Positions 48,458-61,300 of a stretch of DNA of 64,000 nt are shown one piece after another. The stretch is from Filosporella fistucella (lineage: Eukaryota > Ascomycota > Leotiomycetes > Helotiales). The translations under genes and the position numbers were made by a program. Under the pieces are notes generated by a model. That model saw nothing but the letters and a program-made list of their open reading frames with translations. It was not told the DNA's origin and did not search any database. The stretch covers positions 1,178,001 through 1,242,000 of the forward strand of contig JAQJZZ010000011.1 of assembly GCA_030077755.1 (NCBI GenBank). The letters run 5' to 3'. Every line of letters starts with the position of its first letter. Position 1 is the first letter of the stretch.

Positions 48458-49948
48458 TCAAGATCCAACCTTACTTACGTTGCCAAGAAAAATAAGGAGA
48501 AGTGCACTGTATCTGCCAGGAGATCAATATATAGAGCTCGTGGGTGTAGCCACACAAACACTTACGTTGCTGTGCCGATGTAGACCTCATATTCTTTGCC
48601 GCCAGTCAAAACCCACAATGTGGTCGCATAGCAGATGATGGCAGTAGCGGTCGTCAAAGCCATTTTGACGCGACTCATGGATACCAGGAAGAGGATGAAT
48701 GCTGGAACGAAAAGGAAGATAGCAGAGATCAGGACGTGGAAGAGCCCAACAAGCCTCGCCAAATTCAACTCCGAGTAGCGACTGTGGGTTAGATCTTTCG
48801 TTTCAGTGGAAGTTTCAGTCTCTAGAGCAATCCACTATTTCCTATGTCAGTAGGACTCCTGGTAAATAAAATGAATATATCATTCACAAGCGTGGAACAG
48901 GGTATATCGGTGGGAAGGGAATGTTACCCGCAGGAGCGACTTCGGAGAGTTCCTGAAATGCTCCTTCAATTTAGTCTCAATATAGCTTGAGCGATTCTCC
49001 ATGAGAGAAATGAAGTCATCATGGTGCTGTATGTAGTCGTAGTATGGAGCTTTGAGAGGTTTCTTTTTCCAATTCCAAGCATAGCAGGACTTGTGGTTTC
49101 GTTCCGATGCTTCACCCAAGGCTTGCGTTCTGGCAAAGTCCAAAACAACCCCGTCTGCCAAATTTCAATCATTCCGCAACATTTTCAGCATGGTACATGC
49201 ACTCACCATATTCTTTCAACTTATCTTGGAGATCCTTCAGCAAATCGCGCTGGGCTGAGTCTCCTGTATCCATTACTACCCTATGAAGTCGCCATTTGTT
49301 TGGTGGGTTATTTGCATCGGCTCGATCGAGTTCGTGGAGTTTCGTCTCGAGCTCCGTTATTTGTATTTGAAGCTGTAGGATGACTCGCATATGAGCCCAT
49401 CTGAAGCCTCTCACGATCGCAAAGTCCTTGCTGGAACACGCAAACGCGGCTAATTGAGGTAGCCCTTTTGGCAAATTCTCGTCTGCACCTCATTAGTCAG
49501 CTTATTTCAGAAAGCGGATGGAACTGTCAGTAGCTTACAGTCCATTCCTTTGAGTCTATCATAGCTCTGTTGCATTTCACACTCAGAAGGGGCGGATGCT
49601 CTAAATGTCGGAGCCTTGAAGAAACGGCGCCATGTTTCCTGCGAAGGAGAGCCTAGAAAGCCCAAATCACATCAGTATTATCAAATACAAACCCTGCCAG
49701 ATCAAATCACCTTCTTCTTGGTTGACGTCTTCCAGACCGGAAATCAAAACTTCTGGTTCTGGCACGGTTGTCGCTTCGTTCTCGTTTCCATTGTCATTCC
49801 TCAGAGGCTGTCCTTGGCTGACCCTGTGTCTAACGATTCCTGGCTCGATCATTTCCGTAGATATACCGAGTTCTTCTCTGTGTTGGACGGTAGTGTCAGC
49901 GTTCCCATGCGGAACAAACGCTTTGATTACTTGAATGAGACTGTCCAT
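48458..49948 (-). CDS. DUF6594 domain membrane protein, copy 2
   Basis: Six exons: 49948-49693, 49652-49539, 49482-49207, 49154-48928, 48834-48566 and 48512-48458; introns of 40, 56, 52, 93 and 53 bp; 398 residues. The first splice uses an unusually short 40-bp intron. The DUF6594 domain begins GLPQLAAFACSSKDFAIVRG, followed by a coiled helix (LQIQITELETKLHELDRAD), the NKWRLHRVVMDTGD motif and QRDLLKDLQDKLKEYD. Three hydrophobic segments follow: LVGLFHVLISAIFLFVPAFI, ALTTATAIICYATTLWV and TYSALLLIFLGNV; the last is rebuilt only by the final splice at a strong GTAAGT donor. Function of the family is unknown. It is clearly paralogous to the gene at 41221-42626 but diverged, with different intron positions downstream. 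Confidence 0.75.
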
Positions 49949-52900
49949 AATGGCGATGATTGTCACGATAAAAAGCTAGAAGCTTAATCTTCCCTTACAG
50001 AAGAGCACATATCGACCACGTCTATCTTCTCACTTCTTACCGTCACCGCCACTCCATGCTGCCCAATTTTCTCGAGGCTGGCCACTGCCTGACGTTCTGG
50101 TTGAAGGGTGGGCCAAGGGATGTTGACCACACACCATCAGAAGATAATCAACAAATGAGCAACCTACAATTCTGTGCAGCCAAATTACTAACACGCTACT
50201 GCGAGACTGCGGCTCTGTCAGATTGCCGAATATAGGACGGTTCGCGGCGTAGAAAGGGGGTGGGAATGTCAATGGAGAGGGAAGTTTGGGGATGCACGTG
50301 GGGTTCAAGGAGTGCGAAACAGGCGAAACAGAGAGCGCTGGGGATGACTACTTATATAGCCTTCCACTACCTACGTAGAATTTGCATGCCTCCCAGGCAA
50401 AATTTATGATTGGTCCTGGTAGGCGGCATGTCACAAGGCTGGTGCGGTTGTAAGTCGCTTTCAATATATTCATTCAATATTCAGATATCCTCAAAATGCT
50501 AGAAATTAGGGTAGCAAATGAATACAAAAAACTCTAAACAAGTCGCCAGACGAAACAGGTTTTCCTCCTTATAATCATCCCCCCAAAAAACCCCTTAATT
50601 GATAGCGTTAATAGAACCCGACTTAAGGCAAAGGCTAGTCATCCGCCTCAGCAGTTACCTACTTATCTTAAATGATGGACCATTTGTATCAACAACAAGC
50701 TATGCTATACTAGACCTATTCTACCGCACCTAACCTAAAAACAAAAGACTCTTAGGACAAATTTATATTTCCCAAATTCTATTCGGCTTATTGAACTTGG
50801 CTGTAGTAGCCAATGTTGAAATCAACCCCTTGAACCCTTAAACAGGAGTCTCCAAACGCAAAGCTGGACACACTGACCAAAAACATCAACTGCCTCATTG
50901 TGGGTCGATGTCAACGGGATCCTGGCATGTCAACTTGAAGCCAATGCGAGGAGGTCTATCACTCTTACATCTGTTTCCGGCCCCGTTCCTCGAATGTCTG
51001 CTGAGACGTGTTCATCTGTAAATCGCTCAGAGCCCTCCATGACACTAATTATTCCACGTGCTAGGTTCAGATCGATGCAGAGCAGCAGTTCGCAGATATG
51101 GAAAGGCGCTTCTCTGCAAGGCTTTGTGACTTTTTTTGGGCCGTATACTGTCCTTTAGGCTGTCGAATGTAGGCCAGAGATTATCGATAGAATTCGAAAG
51201 AGAGCCTGTAGCCGGGAATGGCTCGGAAGTGATGTATGCGTATTTGGTTATTGCTTCTGCCTCCTGATGGCCGCCAGAGTGCTAGATCTTGCCCTGAGTC
51301 GAGGTCAGAAATGTAAAGAATGGGTTGTGGGGAATTTCCTTACCTGCTACCGCCCTGAGTATTGCGAAAAGAATCAACAAACAGAGTGAATGCGTGCCGA
51401 AGAATCGAGTATATGTGGAGATTCTAATGTTTCCGGTATGTAAGAAGGTGCCCAGACACAATAAATTTTGTAATAAAAAACTGAGGAGGGGGTTTGTGGG
51501 AGGCCAAAAATAAGGCCAATAGTGTACCGTCCCGACCACAGCGCGTTTTCACAGAATACGTTCATTGTGCCTGTGCCACGACGGTGTCCTCTGCCCCCGA
51601 TTGCCTATCAAATGATTCGACTTTGGGAGAACTGAGGAGGACTTGAGCGAATGGGAGAGGTTCCATCGTCGTCCAGCGAGGCTGAGGGCCAGTTAAACAA
51701 CTGACTCCCGGGTCCAAAAATGTTCCCCGAATATGCATCGCATGCCAATTTGTGTCGGATGCCATGAGGCGGATGAGCCTAGGAGGACTTGAGGGATAGC
51801 GGCCATTGTACGAGTCTGTTGAAATGAGGTAATGCCCAGCTTGTGCTCCAATTCATTTGCTGATGCGAATTCAGGAACCCCGCTGGGGCTCCGGTGACAA
51901 TAGCAGAGATGGAATTGTTTTGGTTGGGGACTCGATGACCAGGGGCCTCACAACAACCCTGCCCGGTATCTCCCCCACCACGCTTGAAATGCTCATTCAC
52001 GCTTCTTCTACCTTCACAAGAATGCCTATCTCTTGCAAAAAATACACTTGCCCCTATATATATCGAAATTCTGCACAGTATTCAGCAGTAGAAGTGGTAC
52101 GGAACGAAAGCTTAGCTCAAGTTCTCATTGCCTGTACTCGTATGTCGCAGAAATCATTTTCTCTTTCCGGGCCCTTCATTTTCCCCAAGGGCTAACAAAA
52201 TGGGATCTTCAGCGAGAGATAGCCTGCAAAAACAACCAGCTTTGGAACGCATTTTCTTTCACACAAGATACATCCATTCAGAAACAACGCGTAGCGCGCG
52301 TTGTTTGTACGCTCTGAAGATAATTCTTTCTAAGGCTATTCTTCGTATCGATTCCACGATACATTTGAACTTGCAAACCCGACGTGCGGAAGGAAATGTG
52401 ATGGCCTCAAATGCACACACAACCCGGGCGTGGTAAAGAAAAAGGGGAAGCGATAAGAAGGCAAAAATCTGCATGCGCCCAACTACCTATTTATGCGAAC
52501 CATCTCCCCGACAGACTTGCACAGAAGAAGGCATCCGACCAGACAAAGCCAGTGAAGCGAGCGCAAGGGGGGTCATTTGGCACACAGGATGGTTTTGGAG
52601 CCCAATATTTCGATTGCTCCTATCAGGCCACATGGAAATGTCCAACGCTGGTTGGTATTGTGGGCTCCGAGCTTGAGTGGTGAGGTGAGGGAATATCTCC
52701 ATGCACGTCATACTCAATCGATAAAGCTGCAGCCAGATTGCAGCACACAACACCTTCCTGTTTGGACCGTCAAGGATCAGGAGGCAAGCTTGCTGGTTTT
52801 AGCTGCTTGCGGCCCGTTCCTCTACCTCCGTATGTCAGAGGTCAGATATGGACGTTGCGTCAATTTACTAAAGCTGGATGAAGAGATGCTGGAAAAAGCA

Positions 52901-55397
52901 AGTAAGTTGGGAGAATACAGATAAGAACAAGACAAGTAACGATCCTTTTCACCGTCTTAGATGAAATGACTGACGACAGCCGAGGATAGGACTTGATCGC
53001 ATCTTTCGGCCTTCGATGATCCGGTGCAGCAAGCTAGAACGTTTGTATCAGCTCATCGCGGTCGAGGGTACGTGCAAGAGGGGTGTTAAATGAGAAGGAA
53101 ATGGTTGATCGGGAGGGTGCAAGCAACCTTTATGTGGGATCAACAAGATGTGGGATGGTAATGGTTGACGCGACACACGAATTGGGGAACGAATGTCCAT
53201 TCTCCAGGCCCTTGACCCTATTAGAAAGTACCTCATCTGCCGCTAAGGACTATGCATTGGGTTCCCCTTCTCTCAGGCCAGAACTCGCCTCTCCAGGTAT
53301 GCCCAGTCCTTTACCAGCATCAGCCATCCCTTGGGTCACATACAAACTTTCAAATATCGCTCGGGCCGCTGCAGCAAATTCAGATCCAGCTGCAAGTGTT
53401 GGATTTTGAACATGCCTGGATTTATAGCACAGTTCGCAGACAATAATATGGCCCTATATCACCATGGAAGGGGGGTGTTTCCACATTTCAGGAAGACTCC
53501 AATTGCTGACATAGGTGGATATGGCGACCAATTGAAGCCGCAGTCAAGTCAGTGGACTCAACCCATAAACAGAGACTCCTCCAATGAATGGAAAGGATTT
53601 GCGGTGATTACACCTGTGTAACCAATTCTTTCCCACCTCAGTTTCCCCTATATCCTCCCATCAAGCTCTGCAGCTCATGTTCTTATCGGCCTAATGGAAC
53701 TTCTACCAGACTTTCTTAAGCATCGCTACTTCGTCTATGATGCTACTGTCTCGCAATGGATTGCAGCGCTATGTGTGGTTTTGCAATAGCACCACATTTC
53801 CTCTTTGCATGAGTCTCGACCAATCGCTGAATCTCTGGCAGCACAGGTCAACCCAGCTCATCAAATGTTAGGTGAGGAGAACCACGAATCTTTCCTCCAA
53901 TCCACTCCGAGCTCCTTGTCTAACGAACAATCATGGACATTCACCAATTTCACTATCAGTCGGCAAGTGATGATATCGATCATTTCAGCATTTTTCTAAG
54001 GTCCCGCCTGTCAAAGCCCTACTCCAGGAGGTAATAGAAGGAACCTTACCTCTAGGTATATGTTAATCTCTTGTCTTGTCTAACCACGACCTGACAAGGA
54101 CGTCTCGTCGAGGAATGAGAAAGCACACATGGCATATTGACACTGCTCATTCGCCACATATTGCTCTCTTTCAGAACGCTGCTGACGTCTAATTTTAGCA
54201 TGCCTCCTCAATTCAACGCTTAAAATGCGAATGCAATACACACAGACGACCCGTAGGAGCCTCAACTTAGCATTGAGAATTACATTAAGGTAGTTAGGCA
54301 TATTATACCAGTTGGAACCAAGGATGGAACCTTGCGCGAACATTGACAGCTTCACACATGCTGTCACACCCTACAAGCCCTTTTCGAGCCATTTACAAAG
54401 TCCTCGAGTCCAGGTTTTGGTTTAAAGACGTTGAGATGCCTTGAAGATCTGTTGGTCTTCTTACTTTAGCGTTGGCTCGCTCAATGGTCCTACCACATCC
54501 TATTCAGCAGTGCTCCATACACTAGGACCCTGCAAGGAGCCTTGTTCTTCGAATGCGACTTATATATCTGCAAGTGCAACTATCTGTCCGTAGGGTAAGT
54601 TCTCTCAATTCAATGTCAGTGGCATATACATTTTTCATGCGTTGGGGTATACCATTTACAGGTCTTCAATCGAACGAGCTAAACTGCTACGAACAATCTT
54701 CAGAAGCCAAAAAGTCATAGGAAATGATGTCTCGAAAACTACTCTATCGTGTCAATGTCTGCAAAGTCAATTAGAGGCTTCACACTCTTTGACTACACAA
54801 GAGATAATACCTGCGACACATCCTTGAGTCAGTGTCTGGATATGAGCGGAGTCGCCCTACATACATATACTATAAACTCATTTCATACGAGAGCGAGATT
54901 GAGGGCAACTTGATTTTGGAACAGATAATGTAACAAGAAAGTGAAGGAGATCTCGAACTTGGGAGTGCGGGTCTTGGCTTAGACGATTTCTCAAGGGAAG
55001 ACAGAAATCTCAAACCAGAAGCTCCATGTCCTAAACCTCCGTTTCCCTTTCTGTAAGTTCAGGAAATGTCATTATCTATTCCTCAAAACTCGATGCAAAA
55101 CCGGAATCTGTGGAGGCGGAAAACTTGCCTCGAATGTGTAAAAAAATATAAGGGATTTTGAGCTTCAACATTGATTATTCAGCCCACTCCATTCTCAATT
55201 CTCCAAACCAAGAGCAGTGTTGAATACTTTCAGCATAGCTCTACTTTGACCATCACCTTCCTGCCTATCAATAAATGTGGATTGTTTGTGTAGAGTGAGA
55301 GCATCACGCCAAGCTGAAAGAACTGCCATACACCGTATATACTCCACATTGGGTACATCCCAAGACACCTACGGACATCTGCATCTTGAAAGTCCAG
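49949..55397. other. Long region without an accepted gene
   Basis: 5.4 kb. Several uninterrupted frames of 60-110 codons occur (for example minus strand near 50930-51150 and 51562-51765), but none shows a family motif, a joined model or a clear start. Possible decayed genes; otherwise nothing recognised. Confidence 0.35.
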
Positions 55398-55848
55398 CCA
55401 CCGAACCCGAACAATCTCTCCCTCCGATTATCTAAACGACGTGACGGACATTCTTCTCGAAAGCAACAAGCAAATAAACCAACAAGCCAGAGATCCTATC
55501 CAAACGCTCAAATCTACCAGCTAATCTAACCTCCAACTACTCTTTCTACCATTCTGTTCTCGGAGCGAAGAATATGCACATCACGCCGAACGCAACAAGG
55601 TCTATCACTCGATGGCCTTGAAACTAAGGGATGAAGTCTGGGAGATTAGACAATTCAGAGAGGCATCGATGCGTTCCAGGACATTGGAAGGCTATCCTCC
55701 GATACCATAGAGACAACCATATCGCGAAGGTAGACGGGACCTAGCAGGGGATTCAAGGAGTGGAGAACTCCAAAAGAATAGAAGGGTAGATATGGCCATG
55801 TCTTTTAGGGACAATAGAGAAGGCACTATTGTGTCTGGCTCAGACTAG
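55398..55848 (+). pseudogene. Broken coding remnant, unknown family
   Basis: Coding-like sequence in pieces. A frame at 55398-55526 after a possible acceptor reads basic, polar sequence and ends in TAA. A second frame, shifted by one, runs 55525-55707 and includes EEYAHHAERNKVYHSMALKL, a charged helix, to a TAG at 55708-55710. The same frame then continues another 45 codons to TAG at 55846-55848. The TAG could derive from a Gln codon by a C-to-T change. No start or intron logic rescues it, so I treat it as a degenerate gene or transposon fragment. Confidence 0.3.
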
Positions 55849-56318
55849 CCTTGCTGGGGGAGAAAAGAGCTTCGAGGTGCGTGGAAGCTCGCATTGAGAT
55901 TTTGCACATTGAGAGCACTTGTAATCAAGTGATACGGTATCTACCTGGTGACATGACTTGCCTGATTTCCTACTATCTATACTTTGTACTTGTGCAATGT
56001 AGCGATTGCATTTTCCGCAAAGATTTCTTTGCAAAATTTGTGTGACCGCGTCTTCATTTTCATCTAGTCAATCCTAGCTATTTTTACAGCAAGTCTAGTC
56101 TATGACCTAATCAAGATCATCTCTATTATTCTATCTCAGCTATTTCATCCCATTTTATCAACGAAATTGATGTCTTGAACAGAACAGAACAGATTTTCCA
56201 TGCTATCACCGCCAGCCGTAGAAAACTCCCAGCAATGCAAGTGCCGTCGTATCCATACATAGTCCGATCTTTTTATAACAAGGCCGTGTGTATCATATCA
56301 GTCTACGTTGGATTGTAA

Positions 56319-58388
56319 TTAGTATGCCGCATATTCTCCCGTCCCGTTTTCCTCTGCGTTGAATCGTTCGCGGTCCATCATTCCCATGCGGTTGTCGCGA
56401 CCCCCTCGTCCGTAATTACTATAGTTTCCTCTGAAGCTCGCGTTATAATATCCTCGAGTACTGCCATAACCTCGACCGCCATATGCCGCACCATACCCGC
56501 GATTGGCCCCCCTGCCTCGAAAACCTCCTCGTCCCTGGTCTTGATTTCCACGGTCGCTTCTTGGTCGGCCCAAGTGTCTACCCCTCTTTCCCACGGTGAA
56601 GTCGATCTTTTTCAATGGCTTCTCAACTCCAACTAATCCCTTCAATCCCAACTCTTCTTGGCGGCTCTCATTGACTGTCCAGGCCTGGAAGATCTCGCTC
56701 GGGTCTGTCAGCTCACGCAGTTCGGGAACCCAGGCTTTAACATAATCTCCATTTGGATCATAGTCAAATGCCTGCTTGACCGGGTTGAAGATGCGTGCCT
56801 CACCACGGGGATCATTACCAACACCTGCAAGATATTGCCAGTTGCCCCAGTTTGAGGATAGATCGTAATCTACCAACATACTCTCATACCATTCAGCACC
56901 AATGCGCCAGTCAACTCTGAGATGCTTTGCTAGGAAGCTTGCAACATTCTGACGGGCACGGTTCGAGGTATAACCTGTATGAAACATTTCTCTCAAGCTT
57001 GCATCAATCAATCCCATTCCTGTTGTACCATTCACGAAACGTTCCACAATTTCCTTGACCTCATTCTTTGTCGCTGATGCAGATGAGCATGACGGACTGA
57101 GCCATTTGCCTTCATCTTCAGCCTTGAAACCACTTAAGCGGAAGAGCTTGGGTCCAAATTTGCGAGTGCACAGTCTCATATAATCTCTCCAAAGAAGCTC
57201 AAACCGCACTGCTTTTGTGCCAGCATTTTCACCTTCTCCATATCCTTGAACTTCGTGGAATTGTTCATCTGTGCCATCCTCCAATGACAGGAGAGAGGAG
57301 TGAATTTGCCGAGCAGTGATACAGCCAAGCGCAAGGTATGCCGACAGTTTCGTGGAGAAGTCAGTACCGAGGAGGCCATTGCGAGTGCTGTGATACGTTG
57401 TGATACTACCACTGAGTATAAGATGTCTAAGACGGTCTTGTGCATTTGACTCGCCACCAACGAAAGGATGGGCAGATTTGGATCCAGTTGCTGTCTCTGG
57501 TGGGTGTCGGACAAGACCTTTCGACTTCAATGGTTTGAGCAGTGCATTCTGGAGGCTATCGAGGTCCTCTGGTATCACAAGTGGTGATTGCTGAGAAGGG
57601 ATGACATCTTTTGACGGATAAGGTGGAAGTGAATCTTGGCCAGGTGTTGGAAGTACATCTCGAGGGTGGCTGCGGAGTGGTTCAACTGTTTTTCGATAAG
57701 TAGTAAACACGTCTGATAGTTCCTCTATGTTTTTGAGGGGAATATCGCGGCTGGAAAAATTAGTATACTGTTCCAAGACCATCTTTCAGCACACTTACTC
57801 GTCAATGAGATACTTCTCGTCATCCCAGAGTCTGAACCCTACATCTTTCTCTCTACACGCGTCTTTTACGGCTCCCTCTTCTTGACTCTCTTCTACTCCC
57901 TCTTCTCCTACCATCCAGACAGCTCCCACCTTTGTTTTCGCTTGGTCATCGAATTTTTTGAGAAGGTCGCTGATCACCTCAGCCGTGATGCCAGCCCGGA
58001 TAGTGAGGCCACTTCCGGCTTTCTCCAATCCTTTTTTCAGGTCCCAAATACTTTCAGACAAGAATTTAACACGATGGGGACCACATCTCCAGAATCCGCC
58101 GACTTTGCTACGGGCTTCCTGATAGGGGTTCTTGGCGTCTGAACCTTCAGGAATGAGACCGGAAACCTCTACTTGTCGAGCATTGAAAACAAAAAGAGGA
58201 AGAAGATGGGTGAATCCATGATCCTTTGTTGTCGCAAGGTGATGAAGGACAGGGTTGTCAGAGACACGGAGATCCCTCCGGACTAAATAAACCAGAATAT
58301 TGGAGGTTGACATATTGGTGGATCTGAACTGTCGAAATGGGGACCTGCCTATGGACTTGTATCTAAGCTGTATTTGACAACGATACAT
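56319..58388 (-). CDS. DASH-type cryptochrome (cryptochrome/photolyase family)
   Basis: Two exons: 58388-57799 and 57750-56319, joined over a 48-bp intron (GTAAGT...TTTCCAG) to 673 residues. The splice rebuilds YLIDDRDIPLKNIEELSDVFT, typical of cry-DASH. The N-terminal photolyase-type antenna domain begins VYLVRRDLRVSDNPVL. The FAD-binding domain in exon 2 shows WRDYMRLCTRKFGPKLFRL, GMGLIDASLREMFHTGYTSN, RARQNVASFLAKHL, and YDLSSNWGNWQYLAGVGNDP. Cry-DASH proteins are blue-light receptors or single-strand DNA photolyases carrying FAD and a folate antenna. A C-terminal tail of about 100 residues after the catalytic domain is rich in Arg-Gly and Tyr-Gly, as in other fungal cry-DASH, and suggests RNA binding. 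The first 25 residues before MSTSN are basic and may be a targeting extension or a non-used start. Confidence 0.9.
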
Positions 58389-61300
58389 GAAGGGGTGTTC
58401 AAGACGTGGTTTGGTATATTGAAGCTGAGGCAGTCCTAGAAGACACGTCCTGCAGCAAGATTTCCGAAGCAGTGCTTTATTGTTGCACTAATCGATGTAG
58501 GTGAAAGTGTGGCACAAGGAAAGGACGTGTAAGGTCGAGTAAGAAGAGGTAGTCCGCCAGACAGTGTTAAGTAGGTAAGGAGACACGAAAAATGGAATTG
58601 AATGACTGGCGTAGTAGCAGTGTTAGCGGTAGAGTATAATGCAGCCGGGGCGATGATGGTGAGGTATTACGGTAGGTAAGTGAAGAGGCGGAGTTGAGAA
58701 TGGAAAGTCAAGTGAAGAAGAAGGACGCAGACGCAATGCAGGTGCAGGTAAGGTACACGCAAAGCGGGACTGTGAAGTTTGGTAGGCGCGGCTGTGTAGG
58801 GAAGCTTCTCCTTACGGAACACTTCCTACTTTCGATCTCCTCTACCATCTACTGCACCATCTACATCTACCTGCCTACCTAGCCCCTGATCCCTACAACC
58901 TGGGGCCACAGTTGGACTTGTTCCTCGATGAAGATACGAAGACGAGTTGATGCGTTCATGAGAGGCCAGATTAGGCCTGAGTGCAGCATTCTCTCCACTT
59001 ATTTCAACTTTAATCAGCTCGACATCAATATCAAGCACGCTTAGATCAACAACATCGGCGACATCAGCCCAATCCTTGGATTTCCAAGAAACGGGAGATT
59101 ATCTTCGGGGTACATCCACTACTGTAAATCCGGTTAATAAGGCATCGTCTATTTGCTCATTTCTGACTGCCGGACATTGACTCGCGGAATACTGAGACTT
59201 ACCAACTGTAAATGATAATTAGGTCCAAGATCGAACATCCACTAGACAATGCAACCGGAGCTAGAGTCCACAAGGAGGAAAGGGAAGAAAAGAAGAATGG
59301 AAGAACGAAGGTTTCCGCGAATCCACACCATACCGGGTCGAGGGTACACCGTATCATACCCACCACATACAACACAAGCACAAACCTTCGAGAAGAAAAG
59401 AAAGCAAGACATTATCTGCAGCCGTGCGGGACAGTTCTTACAGACGAGTACGGTACGAGTTCTCCGCTCCGCACTGCACCACCCTTTTATCCTGGTCTTG
59501 CTGTCTCTTCCCTTCACCGTCCAGACCGCAGTCCATGTACTTACTACCTTATGTGACATTCTGACTCTTCGGGTTATAGTTTCGATCCTGGGTCCCCAGT
59601 TCAAATCCGAATTGCTCTATCCATGGCATCCACATTATACTTGTAGGTATCGATTACATCTGCATATCTAAACCGATATCCACTTCAACCAGATCTGTAG
59701 GAAGCCGGGATCGTAGCTACGCCACCCCACCATATCCCTTGAATGGTATACATATTACCACTCAATTGGATTCTGTCGGCGACATGTCGTCGCAGAGAAT
59801 TTTCGCGGTTGGCGCGTCGCCTTGCCAATCGCATCCGTCCTGATTCTCAAGCTTCTCTAAAGGTGCCAATTTGCGTCTCATCTCATCCTGGGTCAGCATC
59901 AGCACAGCCTGCCAATCTGCGAGCGGCAGCCGACACCTTCTTGATCGAATAAGAATACTGTCATCTCAGTCTAAGCAAATCAAACGCTATCTCTTGTAGT
60001 CTGGTTCAACTTTCGTGGTGTCTGATTTCCAAATCGCAACGGCTGCACTCTAAATGACATAACATGGCCCAGCATCGTACATCACCGGGCACTATACCCG
60101 ATCGACATGCCACGCTACTGTAGTTCATCAGTCCCCCAAATCGAGGGGCAGAGTTAAGGTTAGCTATGCATTGACCACGAGGCGCCGTGTGCACATTCTC
60201 GGCTGCAATGCCACGACTCATGAGCGTCAAGAGGAAGCACAGGCACGAGCAGCGAGTTGATTAGCAATAACCACGGCTCTATATGCCAGCTGTGCGCACA
60301 GGGTGTTGGCAAGACTAGGTAGGGAACATAACTAAGGCAATGGCAGAGAATATAAAATCTACTAACCTCTCGACTCGAGCCGAAACCATATTGTCTCTCC
60401 AGGAAGCTCTTATGCCTTGGACTCTGGTCCCCTATCGGTCCCCTGTAAGCGTTGAACAATTTGTGTTCTTGTGCAGAAGTGTTGCGACAAGATACTCGTT
60501 ACAGTACCTGGTACCCTGAATCATCCCCGCACAGCGTCACTGAGTGGCAGCATTTCACACAAGGATCTTCCACCGATCTCAACTCTGTGCTCGTTAACCA
60601 TGGCTATCGACGTATCATAAGGCTGTATTTCAGCCTCAAATATCAGGGGGAGCTGCAACGAGGTGAAAAGGCGCATCTAGACTTTCTTCACTCGTGGCAA
60701 GATTCGGCAGGATTACGCTTCATTTCATTCATCCAAGAAATGCACCAACACGAAGCGGTAGTAATGCAAAAAGAAAGCTGTGCGGAATGATGCCAATATG
60801 CACCAATTACTGTGCTCCTTGGGAGCATAAGCGTGTACATTGTCATCCAGGTTTGCTCTTCCTCTAGCTATACTAAACTAATGGTGACAAATTCGACCTC
60901 CATATTTTCATGCAGCAACTTCTCTAGCACATATGCTGCTTCCATTCTCAATTCTTCTCAGTTGAAGTAAGTGGCGAATCATGGCACACCTTATTGATTT
61001 TCCTGTACCAACTGTATTTTGTTAACTAGTTTTCGTTGTTTTCGCATGTGCTACAATATTGGGTAATTTCATATTCTACTAAAACTAAGTCTATGCCTCA
61101 TGGATGGGTTTTCATATTTCATATCGAAGAGGTAAGATTGTACATTTGCGGTATGATTTTCGGCGCAATTATCAACATATTATGGAGATGTCCTTATTGC
61201 ATTAGGCAATATAGATGCTGTCTTTCTTGCACACCGAGTGGATTATGAAGACGATAGCTAGAACTAAGTACACGTCCTATAGTTGCTACCTTGGGAGAGT

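Noticed and set aside
59590..59620. B-box-like sequence CCAGTTCAAATCCG suggesting a tRNA
   Set aside because: No matching acceptor stem, A box or anticodon arm could be built around it.
59200..59671. Overlapping frames on both strands over the same segment
   Set aside because: Mutual shadows without a domain or start; likely promoter-side non-coding DNA.
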